A DNA stretch of 64,000 nt from Marinagarivorans sp. (lineage in GTDB: Bacteria > Pseudomonadota > Gammaproteobacteria > Pseudomonadales > Cellvibrionaceae), in assembly GCA_028281865.1 (NCBI GenBank), contig JANQJB010000017.1:22502-86501 (forward strand), read 5' to 3'. Below the pieces are notes generated by a model that worked only from the letters and a program-made list of their open reading frames with translations, searched no databases and was not told the DNA's origin. Shown piece after piece: positions 1-9,428 of the stretch (the stretch's first letter is position 1; every line of letters begins with the position of its first letter). The position numbers and the translations under genes were made by a program.

Positions 1-228
1 GAAAAAATCGATCAACTTTTTGTCAAGAAAGAGAATAGAGGGCAGGGCATAGCGAGAAAATTATGGGAAGAGTTTTGTAGAGTTAAGAGCGTCTCTGGTA
101 AAGAATATTGGGTCAGGTCCTCGACAATGGCTGTTCCTGTATACGAGAGCTTTGGCTTTCGGGTGGAGAAGTGCGATCAAATTTTAAATGGTATTAAATT
201 CACTCATTTGGTAAGGCGTGATTTGTAA
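1..228 (+). CDS. GNAT-family N-acetyltransferase, C-terminal fragment (cut by window edge)
   Basis: The reading frame is open from the first base and ends at a TAA at 226-228, giving the last 75 residues. Near the start the fragment has a basic glycine-containing stretch (VKKENRGQGIARKLWEEF), which is the acetyl-CoA pyrophosphate-binding motif A (R/Q-x-x-G-x-G/A) of GNAT enzymes. It ends with the usual VPVYESFGFRVEK motif B, where a Tyr and a 'GF' precede the last strands. The substrate cannot be told from this part. The N-terminal half lies outside the window. Confidence 0.75.
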   Translation, partial: EKIDQLFVKKENRGQGIARKLWEEFCRVKSVSGKEYWVRSSTMAVPVYESFGFRVEKCDQILNGIKFTHLVRRDL

Positions 229-463
229 GCTCGTAATCACTGTCCTGCATCAACGCAATTCAATCTACTATTACAATTTAGCTATTAGCGAACCTTGTGT
301 AATTAAAAGTATGGAATCTTAATCTAAAACAGGCATAATTGAGATTATTGCACTATTGCAGAGCAGTCTTTCATCCTGAGTTGTATTGAACTCAGCAATA
401 ATTAAATGGCATCGCTCTTTTTTTTGACAGTCTTACATTCGACAAATCTTGGAGAGTTAAATA

Positions 464-814
464 ATGATTTTTTGGAGAAAATTTATAATAGCAATTAGCA
501 TATCATTAACCAACCCGATTTATGCAGGAGGTCTCGTTAATGATGCTTATGTACTTGAAGTTGTCGCTAATATATCTGGTTGGGGTATTATCAAATTTGA
601 CAAGCCAACGGGTTTTGACTGCCCAAACGGTCATGATACGACATCTAGAGAGTCATTGGTGTTTGATTTAAATAAAGCTGGTGGACAAGCAGCTTATTCA
701 GCTGCTCTCACTGCAAAAGTAGCAAGAGTTAAGGTATCGGCAGCGGGAACTGGTGTTTGTGCATTAATGGGCGATATGGAAGACGGCGCTTATCTAAAGC
801 TAGAACAAATGTAA
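464..814 (+). CDS. Small secreted protein of unknown function
   Basis: A 116-residue protein begins at ATG 464, seven bases after a good ribosome-binding site (GGAGAG). Residues 1-21 form a signal peptide: basic start, hydrophobic core (IIAISISLTN), cleavage probably after IYA. The mature part is about 95 residues and has only two cysteines (near 53 and 99), which could form one disulfide in the periplasm or outside. The C-terminal half (AGGQAAYSAALTAK...GTGVCALMGDMEDGAYLKLE) recalls small exported proteins of marine bacteria with a beta-rich fold, but I cannot name a family. It stands alone, with no operon partner on either side. Confidence 0.6.
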   Translation: MIFWRKFIIAISISLTNPIYAGGLVNDAYVLEVVANISGWGIIKFDKPTGFDCPNGHDTTSRESLVFDLNKAGGQAAYSAALTAKVARVKVSAAGTGVCALMGDMEDGAYLKLEQM

Positions 815-902
815 AAAGCCGTTTAATTTTATGCTACCTGCGTCGCGCAAACTGTAGGAGCTTAGGTGAAAAGAAAGTACTAGACTGATAGAGAAATGTT
901 TT

Positions 903-1661
903 TTATTTTTTATTTTTAGCACTAAGAAACGCTTGCGCAATTTGACGAAATTCCTCTGTTTGCAGCGACTGCGCAAATATACTCAGTTCTTCCTCCATTG
1001 CTGACTGCAATGGTGCCTGTTGGGTCTTTTTAAGAAGCCGTTTGGTGTTGATCAGGGCTTTCAAAGGTTTATTTGTCAAACTATCCGAGACCTCTATTGC
1101 TTTGGCAAGCGGGTCATCACATATAGCATTGACTAAGCCTAGATCCTGGGCCTCGACGCTGTTGATGGCTTGCCCCAACATCAGCATTTCATTAGCTTTT
1201 GCACGCCCAATAAGTTGGGGCAAAAGTAAAGAGGCACCAAATTCTGGGCATAAAGCCAAATCTATAAATGGCAGTAAACAGTGTATTTGAGGGGAGGCGT
1301 AGACAAAATCGCAGTGCAATAGCAAAGTTGTACCAATGCCTACGGCAGTACCATGCACGGCTGCGATCAGGGGTTTTTCAAATGCTGCAACCGTTTGCAA
1401 GAATGCCCAAACTGCACTGGCAGTAGGGTCTTCGAAACTAGCCTCAAGAAAGTCATTAATATCGTTACCTGCAGAGAAACAGTCTCCCGTCCCGGCAAAT
1501 ATCACGCAAACAATTTCATCGTCCGTGCTCGCCTCGCGCAAGACCTTTGTAAGTGTTTCATACATTGTAAGGTTGATTGCATTTTTACACTCGGGACGAT
1601 TAAAAGTGAGCAGAATATGGCGCTTCTTGCGTTCTACGATCAGGTCTGAATTATTTGTCAT
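903..1661 (-). CDS. Enoyl-CoA hydratase/isomerase (crotonase) family protein
   Basis: This 252-residue crotonase-fold protein probably acts on a 3-enoyl- or 2-enoyl-CoA in beta-oxidation. Visible motifs are the oxyanion-hole strand (CFSAGNDINDF) and the second loop (AAVHGTAVGIGTTLLLHCDFVYAS). The active-site region reads LALCPEFGASLLLPQLIGRAKANEM; one Glu in the PE position with no second catalytic Glu is more like delta3,delta2-enoyl-CoA isomerases than hydratases. The frame stays open upstream to 1736, but starting at 1661 (MTNNSDLIVERKK) matches the family's length and N-terminus. It is monocistronic and apart from the fadBA operon at 13.3 kb. Confidence 0.8.
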   Translation of the reverse strand: MTNNSDLIVERKKRHILLTFNRPECKNAINLTMYETLTKVLREASTDDEIVCVIFAGTGDCFSAGNDINDFLEASFEDPTASAVWAFLQTVAAFEKPLIAAVHGTAVGIGTTLLLHCDFVYASPQIHCLLPFIDLALCPEFGASLLLPQLIGRAKANEMLMLGQAINSVEAQDLGLVNAICDDPLAKAIEVSDSLTNKPLKALINTKRLLKKTQQAPLQSAMEEELSIFAQSLQTEEFRQIAQAFLSAKNKK

Positions 1662-1845
1662 TTGTGCCCCATATGCCGACGACAATTGCAACACATTCAT
1701 GCTGCCATAATTGGTTGGCCTAAAAATATAACTCAAGGAATCTGGATTTACGATCGATAATGTTACTCAGCTTTCCTACCATTATGTAAGCGGCTGCTCC
1801 GGTAGCTACCCAATGGTAACTTGGGTAAATACAATCAATTAATCT

Positions 1846-1872
1846 GGATCCCGTGTCAAGCACGGGATGACG
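1846..1872. repeat. Short intergenic palindromic repeat unit (REP-like)
   Basis: The intergenic sequence contains ATCCCGTG-TCAAG-CACGGGAT (1848-1868), a perfect 8-bp stem with a 5-nt loop, flanked by CTGG and GACG. This arrangement ('ctggatcccg...cgggatgacg') is a pattern I recognise from small dispersed palindromes in many proteobacterial genomes. I see only one copy in this window, so calling it dispersed is inference. It lies downstream of the M16C peptidase stop (minus strand) and upstream of the crotonase gene. Confidence 0.5.
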
Positions 1873-1923
1873 ATGGTAGCAAACCTTTTTTTCTCCCTTC
1901 TTGATCGAATTAACTTAACCTGT

Positions 1924-4851
1924 TTAAAGCTCGAAGATCTCAAGACCGAGCGGCTCAACCTGAGCGCGGTTATTGGGGTTTGTTATCACCGCTGTGCTGG
2001 CATTCTCGACATTGAGATATTCATTTGCGACGCGTTTTAAATCTTCCGCTTTTGTCGCCAACACCCGGTTGCGAAAATTCTGTCTCATTTCGTGAGTGCG
2101 GCCGTTGAGCTCTGCATGAAACAGGCGTTTCGCTTTGCCAGAGGGTGAGTCAGGTTTATCGATTGAGCTGATCGTTCCAAGAATAGCTTCTTCCACCTTA
2201 CTCCATTCTATTGCGTTATTTTTTACCCATTCAATCGAAGCATCGAAGTCATCCAAGGTCTCGACCATGCGTGGGTCGCGGTATGAATAAAATCGAAAGG
2301 TTGCAGTATTGTTATCTTGCGAAGCACCGCCGCCGTAGGCACCGCCTTGCTCGCGAATCGCTCGATGTAGAAAATTATTGCGTAATACATGGCTAAGTAT
2401 TACCAGTGGAGCTGCATCTGGGTGCGCCATTGGGACGGTTTCGAATGCTTTTGCACAAAAGTTAACTTGTGAGTTACACAGCCAAGCTTGTTGGGTACGC
2501 GAGTTTATTTTTTCGGGGGAAAATTTTATTGGGCTAGACGATAATGCCGAGCGATCAAATACTTGCGCGAACTGTCGGATCTGCGATTCGTGTTGCTCTT
2601 TTTCGCTGATTAATAAAAGGCGCTTGGGCGCGTCGACGATCAGCTTATGTAACTTGCCTAAATTTGCGCAAAGTTCGTCCAAATTGGTGTTTTCGCTAAG
2701 ACCGTTGTCGAGGTTTTTAAGCGATTTAATACCACTCAAACCACTTAATTTGTGGGAAATATTGGCACTCGCACAGCGGCCGGATGCGGCGGCAATCATG
2801 GCTAAGGAATGCCCGTTACCCGTTACGCTCTGTTCCCTGCTTGCACGAATCTGAGCGACAAGCTCGCGAATACGGCTTGTTTCGTCAAAGCGAACATTAT
2901 TCAGAGTTTCGTACATTAAATCGGTAAGTGCCGCTTGGTTGCGATTTAGACATTTGCCCGAGACAATCAAAAAGGCGTTGATAGCGTGGACGTCTTCGGC
3001 TGTTCCGCGAATTGTTGTGTAGGCATTTAAACCACCTGAGATTGACGCCTGTAAGCGCTGAATTTCGAGGTAGTCTTTGTCGCCAACAGCGACTTCTGTC
3101 ATGCAGTTGTTAAATAGGGGTAAGAGGGGCAGTAAGTCCTCTGAAATTTCAGGTAGTTCGACAATGACTTGTTGGTAGGTCAAGCCGTTTGTGCCAGCGT
3201 CAAAAGTTGATAAAACAGTTTTTGATTTTGCGAGCGCCAAATTCTCGTGGACAGGGTCGTCTTCTCCTGGTGGAACATCTTCGATTGTGACACAGGGCAA
3301 AATCTCTGCATCATCAACCATCTCTTGGCGGGCTTTTAACGCAGTTGCCTGTTCGACAATTTCGTTTTTCTCCTGCTCGCTTAATTGGCCGTAAATCGTA
3401 TCGAGTTTTTTTCGTTCGGCCTTATCTCTGCGCTCACCCATTTCGGCATCAGGGGCCAACGTGAGTAGCACGCGGTGGGAGTTATCTAATAAATATTCTT
3501 GTACTAGGTTGGGCAAAAAATCTGTTTGCGTAATTTTTTCTCGCAGTTTGGTCAGCGCACTATCGATATCGAGTTGCTCAATGGGGTCGCCTCTATGTGT
3601 CGCAGCTGTTAATGCACTTAGAATAAGTTGCAGTCCATAAGGGTAGGAATCGCCGCCAATCTCTCTTTGTTGGAGTTCAAGTTGGTGCAGGGTAGCTTCC
3701 AGCTCTTCTTTAGGAACGCCGTTTTTTGCGACTTCTGATAGCGTATCGAGAATCAAAGATTCAATCGCGTCTGTGTTGGCCTTGTCGCAACCCTCTAAAC
3801 CGGTAACAAAAACGATTTCCTTTTGTGATGAGTCCACACCGCAAAGAGGAGAGGGTGCTTGGCCTAAATCGGTGACTTCAAGTGCGTGCATAAGTGGAGA
3901 CGCGCTGTGGTTAAGCAGCACACCGGACAAGAGGTGTGCCGCCAAAGTTTCTTCGAGGTTGGTGCTGCTGCCGAGCAGCCATCCCATCACCACATGCGAT
4001 TTTTTTTCCAGTACTTCGTTTTCCGGAACAGGATAATGTTCCTGCACACGAATAGGGGACATATAGCGCGCTTCGTCTGGCACTGTGATTGAGTGTTCGA
4101 GCTTCTCATAGGTATTGAGGGCTTGCTCTTCAAATTTGCGCTGCAAATCAATCGCAGGAATATCGCCGTAGGTCATAAATATGGCGTTGCTTGGATGGTA
4201 GTGCGTTTTATAAAAGGCCAGCAGTTCGTCGTAACTCAAATCCGGAATACACGAAGGCTCTCCGCCACTGTTGTAATGGTAGGTCGTCGCGGGAAATAAA
4301 TACTTGCTCAGCGTTTGCCAAAGCTGCGAATTAACTGAGCTCATTGCGCCCTTCATCTCGTTATAAACAACGCCCTTGTATTGCAGGGGTGAGTTGGGGT
4401 TATCGTGTTCGGCAAATTCCAATCGGTGGCCTTCTTGGGCAAAATCCAATGGGTCCAGGCGCGAGAAAAACACGGCGTCTAGATAGACATCGAGCAGGTT
4501 GTAGAAGTCTTTTCGGTTCACACTTGCAAATGGATAGGCCGTCCAGTCTGAGCTGGTGAATGCGTTCATAAAGGTGTTGAGTGAACGGCGGGTCATCATG
4601 AAAAACGGATCGCGCACCGGGTATTTTTTGCTTCCGCATAGAGCAGTGTGTTCCAGAATATGGGCAACGCCGGTAGAGTTTTCCGGCACAGTGCGAAGTG
4701 CGACAAGAAAAACATTTTCGGGGTTATCTGCACTTAGGTGAATATGCTGTGCGCCAGTCTTAGTATGAACGTACTCTTCAAGTGTTAGGTTGAGGGAATC
4801 AAGTTTTTCGGAACGCTGCAACTCAAATGCTGCGTGGTGTGGTGCAGACAT
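1924..4851 (-). CDS. M16C zinc metallopeptidase, presequence-protease (PreP/Cym1) type
   Basis: This 975-residue insulinase-family peptidase probably degrades short unstructured peptides inside a closed two-half chamber. The inverted zinc motif HxxEH is seen as HILEH at residues 64-68, and the distal zinc ligand Glu lies in VYNEMKGAMSS near residue 165. The length and the single chain carrying all four M16 domains joined by a hairpin linker (residues about 480-530, rich in Glu/Lys) are typical of subfamily M16C (mitochondrial PreP, bacterial homologues). No signal peptide is visible, so it is probably cytoplasmic. A conserved Arg/Tyr pair for substrate binding is expected near GGAYGGGASQDN. 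Monocistronic on the minus strand, with a 120-bp gap to the diguanylate cyclase gene. Confidence 0.9.
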   Translation of the reverse strand: MSAPHHAAFELQRSEKLDSLNLTLEEYVHTKTGAQHIHLSADNPENVFLVALRTVPENSTGVAHILEHTALCGSKKYPVRDPFFMMTRRSLNTFMNAFTSSDWTAYPFASVNRKDFYNLLDVYLDAVFFSRLDPLDFAQEGHRLEFAEHDNPNSPLQYKGVVYNEMKGAMSSVNSQLWQTLSKYLFPATTYHYNSGGEPSCIPDLSYDELLAFYKTHYHPSNAIFMTYGDIPAIDLQRKFEEQALNTYEKLEHSITVPDEARYMSPIRVQEHYPVPENEVLEKKSHVVMGWLLGSSTNLEETLAAHLLSGVLLNHSASPLMHALEVTDLGQAPSPLCGVDSSQKEIVFVTGLEGCDKANTDAIESLILDTLSEVAKNGVPKEELEATLHQLELQQREIGGDSYPYGLQLILSALTAATHRGDPIEQLDIDSALTKLREKITQTDFLPNLVQEYLLDNSHRVLLTLAPDAEMGERRDKAERKKLDTIYGQLSEQEKNEIVEQATALKARQEMVDDAEILPCVTIEDVPPGEDDPVHENLALAKSKTVLSTFDAGTNGLTYQQVIVELPEISEDLLPLLPLFNNCMTEVAVGDKDYLEIQRLQASISGGLNAYTTIRGTAEDVHAINAFLIVSGKCLNRNQAALTDLMYETLNNVRFDETSRIRELVAQIRASREQSVTGNGHSLAMIAAASGRCASANISHKLSGLSGIKSLKNLDNGLSENTNLDELCANLGKLHKLIVDAPKRLLLISEKEQHESQIRQFAQVFDRSALSSSPIKFSPEKINSRTQQAWLCNSQVNFCAKAFETVPMAHPDAAPLVILSHVLRNNFLHRAIREQGGAYGGGASQDNNTATFRFYSYRDPRMVETLDDFDASIEWVKNNAIEWSKVEEAILGTISSIDKPDSPSGKAKRLFHAELNGRTHEMRQNFRNRVLATKAEDLKRVANEYLNVENASTAVITNPNNRAQVEPLGLEIFEL

Positions 4852-4973
4852 AAATCGATCTCATTAAAGTTATAAAAGAAAGCGCGATAGAAACCGCAGG
4901 CTTAATTATAAGTCAGTTGGGCCAAATAACGGAAAACTGTTAGTAATGCTGTGTTTTTAGATGGAATGAGAGC

Positions 4974-5657
4974 TTAGACTGGAGCGTTCTCGGTATTGTT
5001 CAATCGGAGGTCCGGATGGCATACGCAGTTACGACCTCGAGACTTGGCTTGATAGAGATAAGCGTCTGCCTCTTTTAGCATTTGCTGCGAAGCGGCATCG
5101 ACTTTGTTAATTTTTTCGATCGCTACCTGGGTTGAAGCACTTATCCCAATGCTTGCCGACAACGCCAACGGTTCCTGCAATTCGTTGCAAACGAGCGGCG
5201 AATCAGCAATTGCCGACCTTATTCGCTCTGCCACTTGCAGGGCAATGGAAAGCGGTGTGGAGGGCAGGATAATCGCGAATTCCTCGCCGCCGAAGCGACA
5301 TGGAATATCGAGCTTGCGCACTGCAGAACGGATAGTCGATGCGATATGCAGTAAGGCTCGGTCTCCAATCAAATGTCCGTAGCGATCGTTCACGCGTTTG
5401 AATAGGTCAACATCTATAATCATCAGTGAAGTCGGCAAGCGCGTGCGGCGCGTGCGCTCAAGTTCGTAATTCAAAGACTTCAGCATTTGCCGACGATTGT
5501 GTAAGCCCGTCAACGAGTCAGTGTGGACTTGCTGGCTCAGCGCTTCAATTTCCCGATATAGTTTGTGGATTTCGCTATTGAGCTGATCTATTCGCTCAAA
5601 TTGAGGACAGTCAATTTCTCCCAAAGGGCAGGAAGTTGGGTTGGCGTTTTGGTCCAT
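4974..5657 (-). CDS. GGDEF-domain diguanylate cyclase
   Basis: This 227-residue protein should make cyclic-di-GMP from two GTP. A short N-terminal part (residues 1-45) contains two cysteines (SCPLGEIDCPQF) and a coiled coil; this may be a small sensory or dimerisation element. The GGDEF domain follows: DSLTGLHNRRQM, the metal/GTP segment IDVDLFKRVNDRYGHLIGD and an intact active site GGEEF (about 123-127). The product-inhibition site RxxD is present as RKLD, five residues before GGEEF, so feedback inhibition is expected. The frame extends two codons upstream to a TTG; I prefer the ATG at 5657. No transmembrane segment is seen. Confidence 0.88.
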   Translation of the reverse strand: MDQNANPTSCPLGEIDCPQFERIDQLNSEIHKLYREIEALSQQVHTDSLTGLHNRRQMLKSLNYELERTRRTRLPTSLMIIDVDLFKRVNDRYGHLIGDRALLHIASTIRSAVRKLDIPCRFGGEEFAIILPSTPLSIALQVAERIRSAIADSPLVCNELQEPLALSASIGISASTQVAIEKINKVDAASQQMLKEADAYLYQAKSRGRNCVCHPDLRLNNTENAPV

Positions 5658-5663
5658 ACACAA

Positions 5664-6339
5664 AGCATGATTGATTGGATGGGAGTGAATGCCTAGCGAT
5701 TTCAGCCTCGGACTACTCTGATTTGCACTAGGCTCGGTTTTGTCTGCGATTTAATCGGACGCGCGGATTATATCTCGCTTGTATGTTAAAAAAAGATGAA
5801 TTTGACGAAACGCTTTAATATTGTCACAAAAGATGTTGAAACAGGTATATATCTATACAATTTGGCGTGGATATAGTTCTAAGAGGCCTAATAAAGCCTG
5901 TTTTTATAAGAGATTTATAACAGCCTTATATATTAAGCGTACATTCGGCAAACTTGCTCACCAAAACACTTGCGCGCGGGCTCCTAGGTTTTAAAAACTG
6001 TCAGTCGGCTACCGTTATGAAAGACGCGATGTATAACCTGTGTAGCCAATTTTTTTACGACTTTATATTGGGTTGTGTCTGCTTCTTACAACACGATGCC
6101 TGGTAACGGGACGCCATTGACAGTCGTATTTTTTACCATCATATAAATAGCCATATCTTCAAAAGCGAGACGGTTACCAATTTAAAGCAGTTTTGCAAAA
6201 CTATAATCGCCAGTTACATCACCTGTTAAGCAGCCCGGTCCGGCAAGTGGATGATTATTAGCGAATACGTTTGGTAACTCATAATTAAAACTTTTACCGT
6301 AAAAAAATCTCAAATGGGAAATCAATAATTTTGGTAAAG
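5664..6339. other. Long intergenic region between diguanylate cyclase and speA
   Basis: About 675 bp with no convincing gene. It must hold the promoter of the diguanylate cyclase gene (minus strand). On the plus strand TTGACA (6117-6122) is followed 19 bp later by TATAAA (6142-6147), a sigma-70-like pair pointing at the 3' end of speA with no ORF below it. A weak hairpin followed by Ts (5884-5904) is too short to call a terminator. Confidence 0.4.
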
Positions 6340-8253
6340 TTAGCGCTCATAATAGGTGTAACCGCGCAAGCTGGCTGAAAATGCATTCATAACTTTTAAG
6401 CGGTCGGCGGCTGAGATACGTTTTTCGCGGACGGCCTGCTCTGCAATTTTGCGAAAACGATTTTGTAGTGTTTGAGGGTCGTATTCGACGTAGCTGAGCA
6501 CATTGCTGATTGAGTCGCCCTCTATTTCGTGAACGAATTCAAAACCGCCCTCAGTTAAATTAACACTCACGACGTTGGTATCACCGAAAAGGTTATGCAG
6601 GTCACCGAGAGTTTCTTGATAGGCACCGACTAAAAAAGCGCCGATATAATATTCTTCGTTATCTTTAAGTTGGTGCAGTGGGAGCATTTTGCGAGTATTA
6701 CGAATGTCGGTGAAACGGTCGATTTTTCCATCGCAATCACACGTAATGTCCGCAATAATTGCTTGGCGTTGAGGTTTTTCATTGAGCCGGTGTATCGGCA
6801 TTATAGGGAATATTTGATTAATCGCCCAAACATCAGGTAATGACTGAAAAACGCTAAAATTGCAGTAGTATATATCGGATAATTGTTCGCGCAGTTGTGT
6901 TACTTCTTCAAATTTTTGTGGTGAATCTTCAGCTATTTGTGAAATTTGCTGCATTATTTTCAAAAATAAATTTTCCGCTAGCGAGCGCGAGCGCAAATTG
7001 ACTTGGCCGCGCTTAAACAATTCCCGAATTTCGTCGCGATAGAAAAGTGCATCGTTATAGCACTCCTGTAAATTGCGAACATTTGCTGCGTTAACTAAGT
7101 CCTTTAAATTATGAATTAACGAGTGCTCATCATCTTCAATTTTTTCGGGTACATGGCTCGGCTCAAATGTCGCAACGTCTAGGACGTTAAAGATCAGTAC
7201 AGAGGAATAAGCTACAGTTGCTCTTCCTGATTCAGTAATAATAGTCGGATGCGGAATTTTCTGGGGGTCGAGGGTCGACATAATTACGTCGACAATATCA
7301 GTGCAGTATTCGTTTAAATTATAATTTCGGGAATGGATAAAATTGGTTTTTGATCCATCGTAATCTACTGCAAGCCCACCGCCTAAATCTAATAAACCCA
7401 TAGTTGCTCCCTCGCGCACAAGATCGACGTAGACTTGGCATGCTTCTACGACACCTGAGCGAATATCGCGAATATTGGGGATTTGCGATCCGAGGTGGTA
7501 GTGGAGCAACTGCAAGCAATCGAGCATAGATTCTGCACGTAATTTATCGACGACCGAAATAAGTTGCGCGATTGATAAGCCGAAAATACTGCGATCACCG
7601 CTTGTCGCGTTCCAGTGCCCCCCGACCATTGAGGCGAGCTTTACACGCACACCGATAATAGGCTTAATATCCAACTCGCGGCTGCGCTCGAGAATGATTG
7701 GTAATTCTGAAGGCGTTTCGATGACAAAAATAACACGGTAGCCCATTTTGCATGCGTGTAAGCCTAGGTCGATAAATTCCTCATCTTTATAGCCGTTGCA
7801 TACGATGTGTGCATCACGGGTGTTGAGGTGAGCAAGAGCAATAATTAACTCAGGTTTCGAGCCTGCTTCCAACCCGTGACCAAACTGTGCGCCAACGCGC
7901 GTTATTTCTTCGATAACGTGACATTGTTGGTTTACCTTAATTGGGAAAACCCCGCGATACTTGCCCCGGTAATCGTTTTCTTCTATCGCGCGCGCAAAAG
8001 CATTGTTGAGCCTGGAAATTTGCTCGGCCAAAATATTGTCAAAACGCACCAGGACCGGAGAATCGATGCCACGTTGTCGCACTTCTTCAACAATTTCTAA
8101 CAGTGAGCTGCTTGTCGTATTCGCGCCGATATTTGCCTGAACGGTGACATCGCCTTGGTCTGACACTGAAAAAAAGTCAGCGCCCCATTCGTTCACACCG
8201 TAAAGTTCGGCGGAGTGGCCAGCGGTCCAGGCATGCCGCACAATTTTGTTCAT
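6340..8253 (-). CDS. speA: Biosynthetic arginine decarboxylase
   Basis: This 637-residue PLP enzyme converts arginine to agmatine and CO2, the first step of the agmatine route to putrescine and spermidine. The PLP-binding lysine is in YRGVFPIKVNQQ (K106), followed by the alanine-racemase-like barrel with HYHLGSQIPN and GGGLAVDYDG (phosphate-binding glycines). The C-terminal beta domain carries the second active-site part (ITCDCDGKIDRF, with the substrate-contacting Cys/Asp). Length and N-terminus (the HAWTAGHSAELYGVNEWG block) match the SpeA family closely. It is transcribed alone on the minus strand; speB is not adjacent. Confidence 0.97.
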   Translation of the reverse strand: MNKIVRHAWTAGHSAELYGVNEWGADFFSVSDQGDVTVQANIGANTTSSSLLEIVEEVRQRGIDSPVLVRFDNILAEQISRLNNAFARAIEENDYRGKYRGVFPIKVNQQCHVIEEITRVGAQFGHGLEAGSKPELIIALAHLNTRDAHIVCNGYKDEEFIDLGLHACKMGYRVIFVIETPSELPIILERSRELDIKPIIGVRVKLASMVGGHWNATSGDRSIFGLSIAQLISVVDKLRAESMLDCLQLLHYHLGSQIPNIRDIRSGVVEACQVYVDLVREGATMGLLDLGGGLAVDYDGSKTNFIHSRNYNLNEYCTDIVDVIMSTLDPQKIPHPTIITESGRATVAYSSVLIFNVLDVATFEPSHVPEKIEDDEHSLIHNLKDLVNAANVRNLQECYNDALFYRDEIRELFKRGQVNLRSRSLAENLFLKIMQQISQIAEDSPQKFEEVTQLREQLSDIYYCNFSVFQSLPDVWAINQIFPIMPIHRLNEKPQRQAIIADITCDCDGKIDRFTDIRNTRKMLPLHQLKDNEEYYIGAFLVGAYQETLGDLHNLFGDTNVVSVNLTEGGFEFVHEIEGDSISNVLSYVEYDPQTLQNRFRKIAEQAVREKRISAADRLKVMNAFSASLRGYTYYER

Positions 8254-8479
8254 CGATCACGCTCCTAAAAATGCAAAACTGCGTGTGTGGCGCCAACAGC
8301 ACTCGACTTATCGGCCGAGCAGATTTTGGCGGCAATATCGCAGATTTAACCTGACTTTTCTAGCGTTATTTGGCGATAAAACTGAATTCAGCCGAACAGT
8401 TTTGATTTGCGAGATGTGGCTTAATCAGTCTATGGAATAGATTAATTAGGTCCGCTTCTTTGTGGAGTGGAAAACGAAC

Positions 8480-8513
8480 AAACCCCGGTTATGTTTCAAT
8501 ATAACCGGGGTTT
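8480..8513 (-). terminator. Rho-independent terminator after the HPF/RaiA gene
   Basis: A perfect 13-bp stem (AAACCCCGGTTAT, 8480-8492, pairing with 8501-8513) closes an 8-nt loop. It lies just downstream of the ribosome-hibernation gene on the minus strand and is followed there by a T-rich tract. The rest of 8254-8557 is the upstream region of speA, in which I see no further clear element. Confidence 0.8.
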
Positions 8514-8557
8514 GCAAATAGCTATGGCTTAATTTGAAATATTAACGGTTTGGATAT

Positions 8558-8875
8558 CTAGTGGCGAGTATCTTTGCGCTTATCAGATGTCTGTTTGAGC
8601 TTACGCTCTGCTGCGTTAAAAGCATCTCGAACTGCAATATGGACAGAAGCATCATCATGCGAGACTGTTACAGGGTTACCCTTAACGCCTAGTTCAATAG
8701 ACGCGCGGTAAAGTTTGCCTTTGTGTTTGTGATTGTGAGGGCTGTCGAGCACGACACGTGAATGCATGATTGCATCAGAGAAGCGGCAAAGTTTTTCAAA
8801 TTTTTTTCGAATGGTGTGGGTGAGGGCGGGAGAGGAATCTACATCTCGATAGACAACGTCTACATTTAAACTCAT
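8558..8875 (-). CDS. HPF/RaiA-family ribosome-associated (hibernation) protein
   Basis: The 105-residue protein has the short-form HPF/YfiA layout: N-terminal strand (LNVDVVYRDVDSSPALTHTIRKKFEKL), central strands (SRVVLDSPHNHKHKGKLYRASIELGV) and a C-terminal helix ending in lysines and arginines (DAFNAAERKLKQ). Such proteins sit in the 30S decoding channel and silence 70S or 100S ribosomes in stationary phase or stress. It lacks the long-form C-terminal dimerisation domain. It is not next to rpoN, the usual place for hpf, so it may be a second paralogue. A strong terminator follows; a GAGG-type RBS (AGGAGG-like CTCCT on the plus strand at 8883-8887) supports the start. Confidence 0.8.
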   Translation of the reverse strand: MSLNVDVVYRDVDSSPALTHTIRKKFEKLCRFSDAIMHSRVVLDSPHNHKHKGKLYRASIELGVKGNPVTVSHDDASVHIAVRDAFNAAERKLKQTSDKRKDTRH

Positions 8876-9428
8876 TGGCGAGCCTCCTAGTCATTTGCTT
8901 TAAATTAAAAGCATGAGCTTTTTAGTCAATGTTATTAGCTGCGACTTGGAATCGGCTTTTCGGGCAATATCCCTTGAGGGTCTGACTATATCGAGCGAAG
9001 TATAGTCATAATCCCGCAGAAAGAAAGTGAAGTGCACCGCAAAAGTTTACATCCAAAACCGCAATTTGCGCTTACACCCACAATTAACAAGTGTGGGCCT
9101 AAGCTAGTGGGTGGCTTTTCTGTCAGCAAAAACTTCATGCGTCAAAAAAAATTTACTTACTTTCTCGTTAGCTTGCTTTCCGATCTTACTAACATGATTC
9201 TTGTTCGCGGAAAAATCGCGCTAAGCAAATTTTCAAAAAAAACCATCCCTTGCTGAGTTGCTCGATTAAAAACAGCTCAACAGAAAACTTTTTGAGGGCC
9301 CTTACATCAATCATGGCGTCTTGCAGAAATATTACAAGTATTTTCTAAGAATAATCTTTTATTATTTAGTTCACTTATATGACTAACAAATATTGGAATG
9401 TTTTTGAGATTTTGTGGTTGGTCATCGG
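8876..9428. other. Intergenic region upstream of the HPF/RaiA gene
   Basis: About 550 bp without a supportable gene. It contains an inverted repeat GACTATA (8984-8990) / TATAGTC (9001-9007) with a 10-bp centre, about 110 bp upstream of the hibernation gene; this could be an operator or a hairpin. There is also a weaker hairpin CCCACA...TGTGGG near 9077-9099. A 74-codon frame at 9032-9256 has no RBS and unlikely composition, so I do not call it. Confidence 0.4.

Noticed and set aside
4400..4639. Several 60-160-codon frames opposite the M16C peptidase, topA, fadB and other genes
   Set aside because: They are antisense shadows of well-supported genes and have no RBS or recognisable domain.
5884..5904. 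AGGC/GCCT hairpin followed by Ts as terminator
   Set aside because: Stem of four pairs only, with no gene ending near it on that strand.
6117..6147. TTGACA-N19-TATAAA on the plus strand as promoter of an antisense RNA to speA
   Set aside because: Spacing is long, nothing below it looks like an RNA gene or terminator, and such pairs occur by chance in AT-rich DNA. Kept only as a note in the intergenic entry.
9032..9256. 74-codon frame upstream of the HPF/RaiA gene
   Set aside because: No RBS, no domain, biased composition with many Lys/Asn/Ser, and in an AT-rich spacer.
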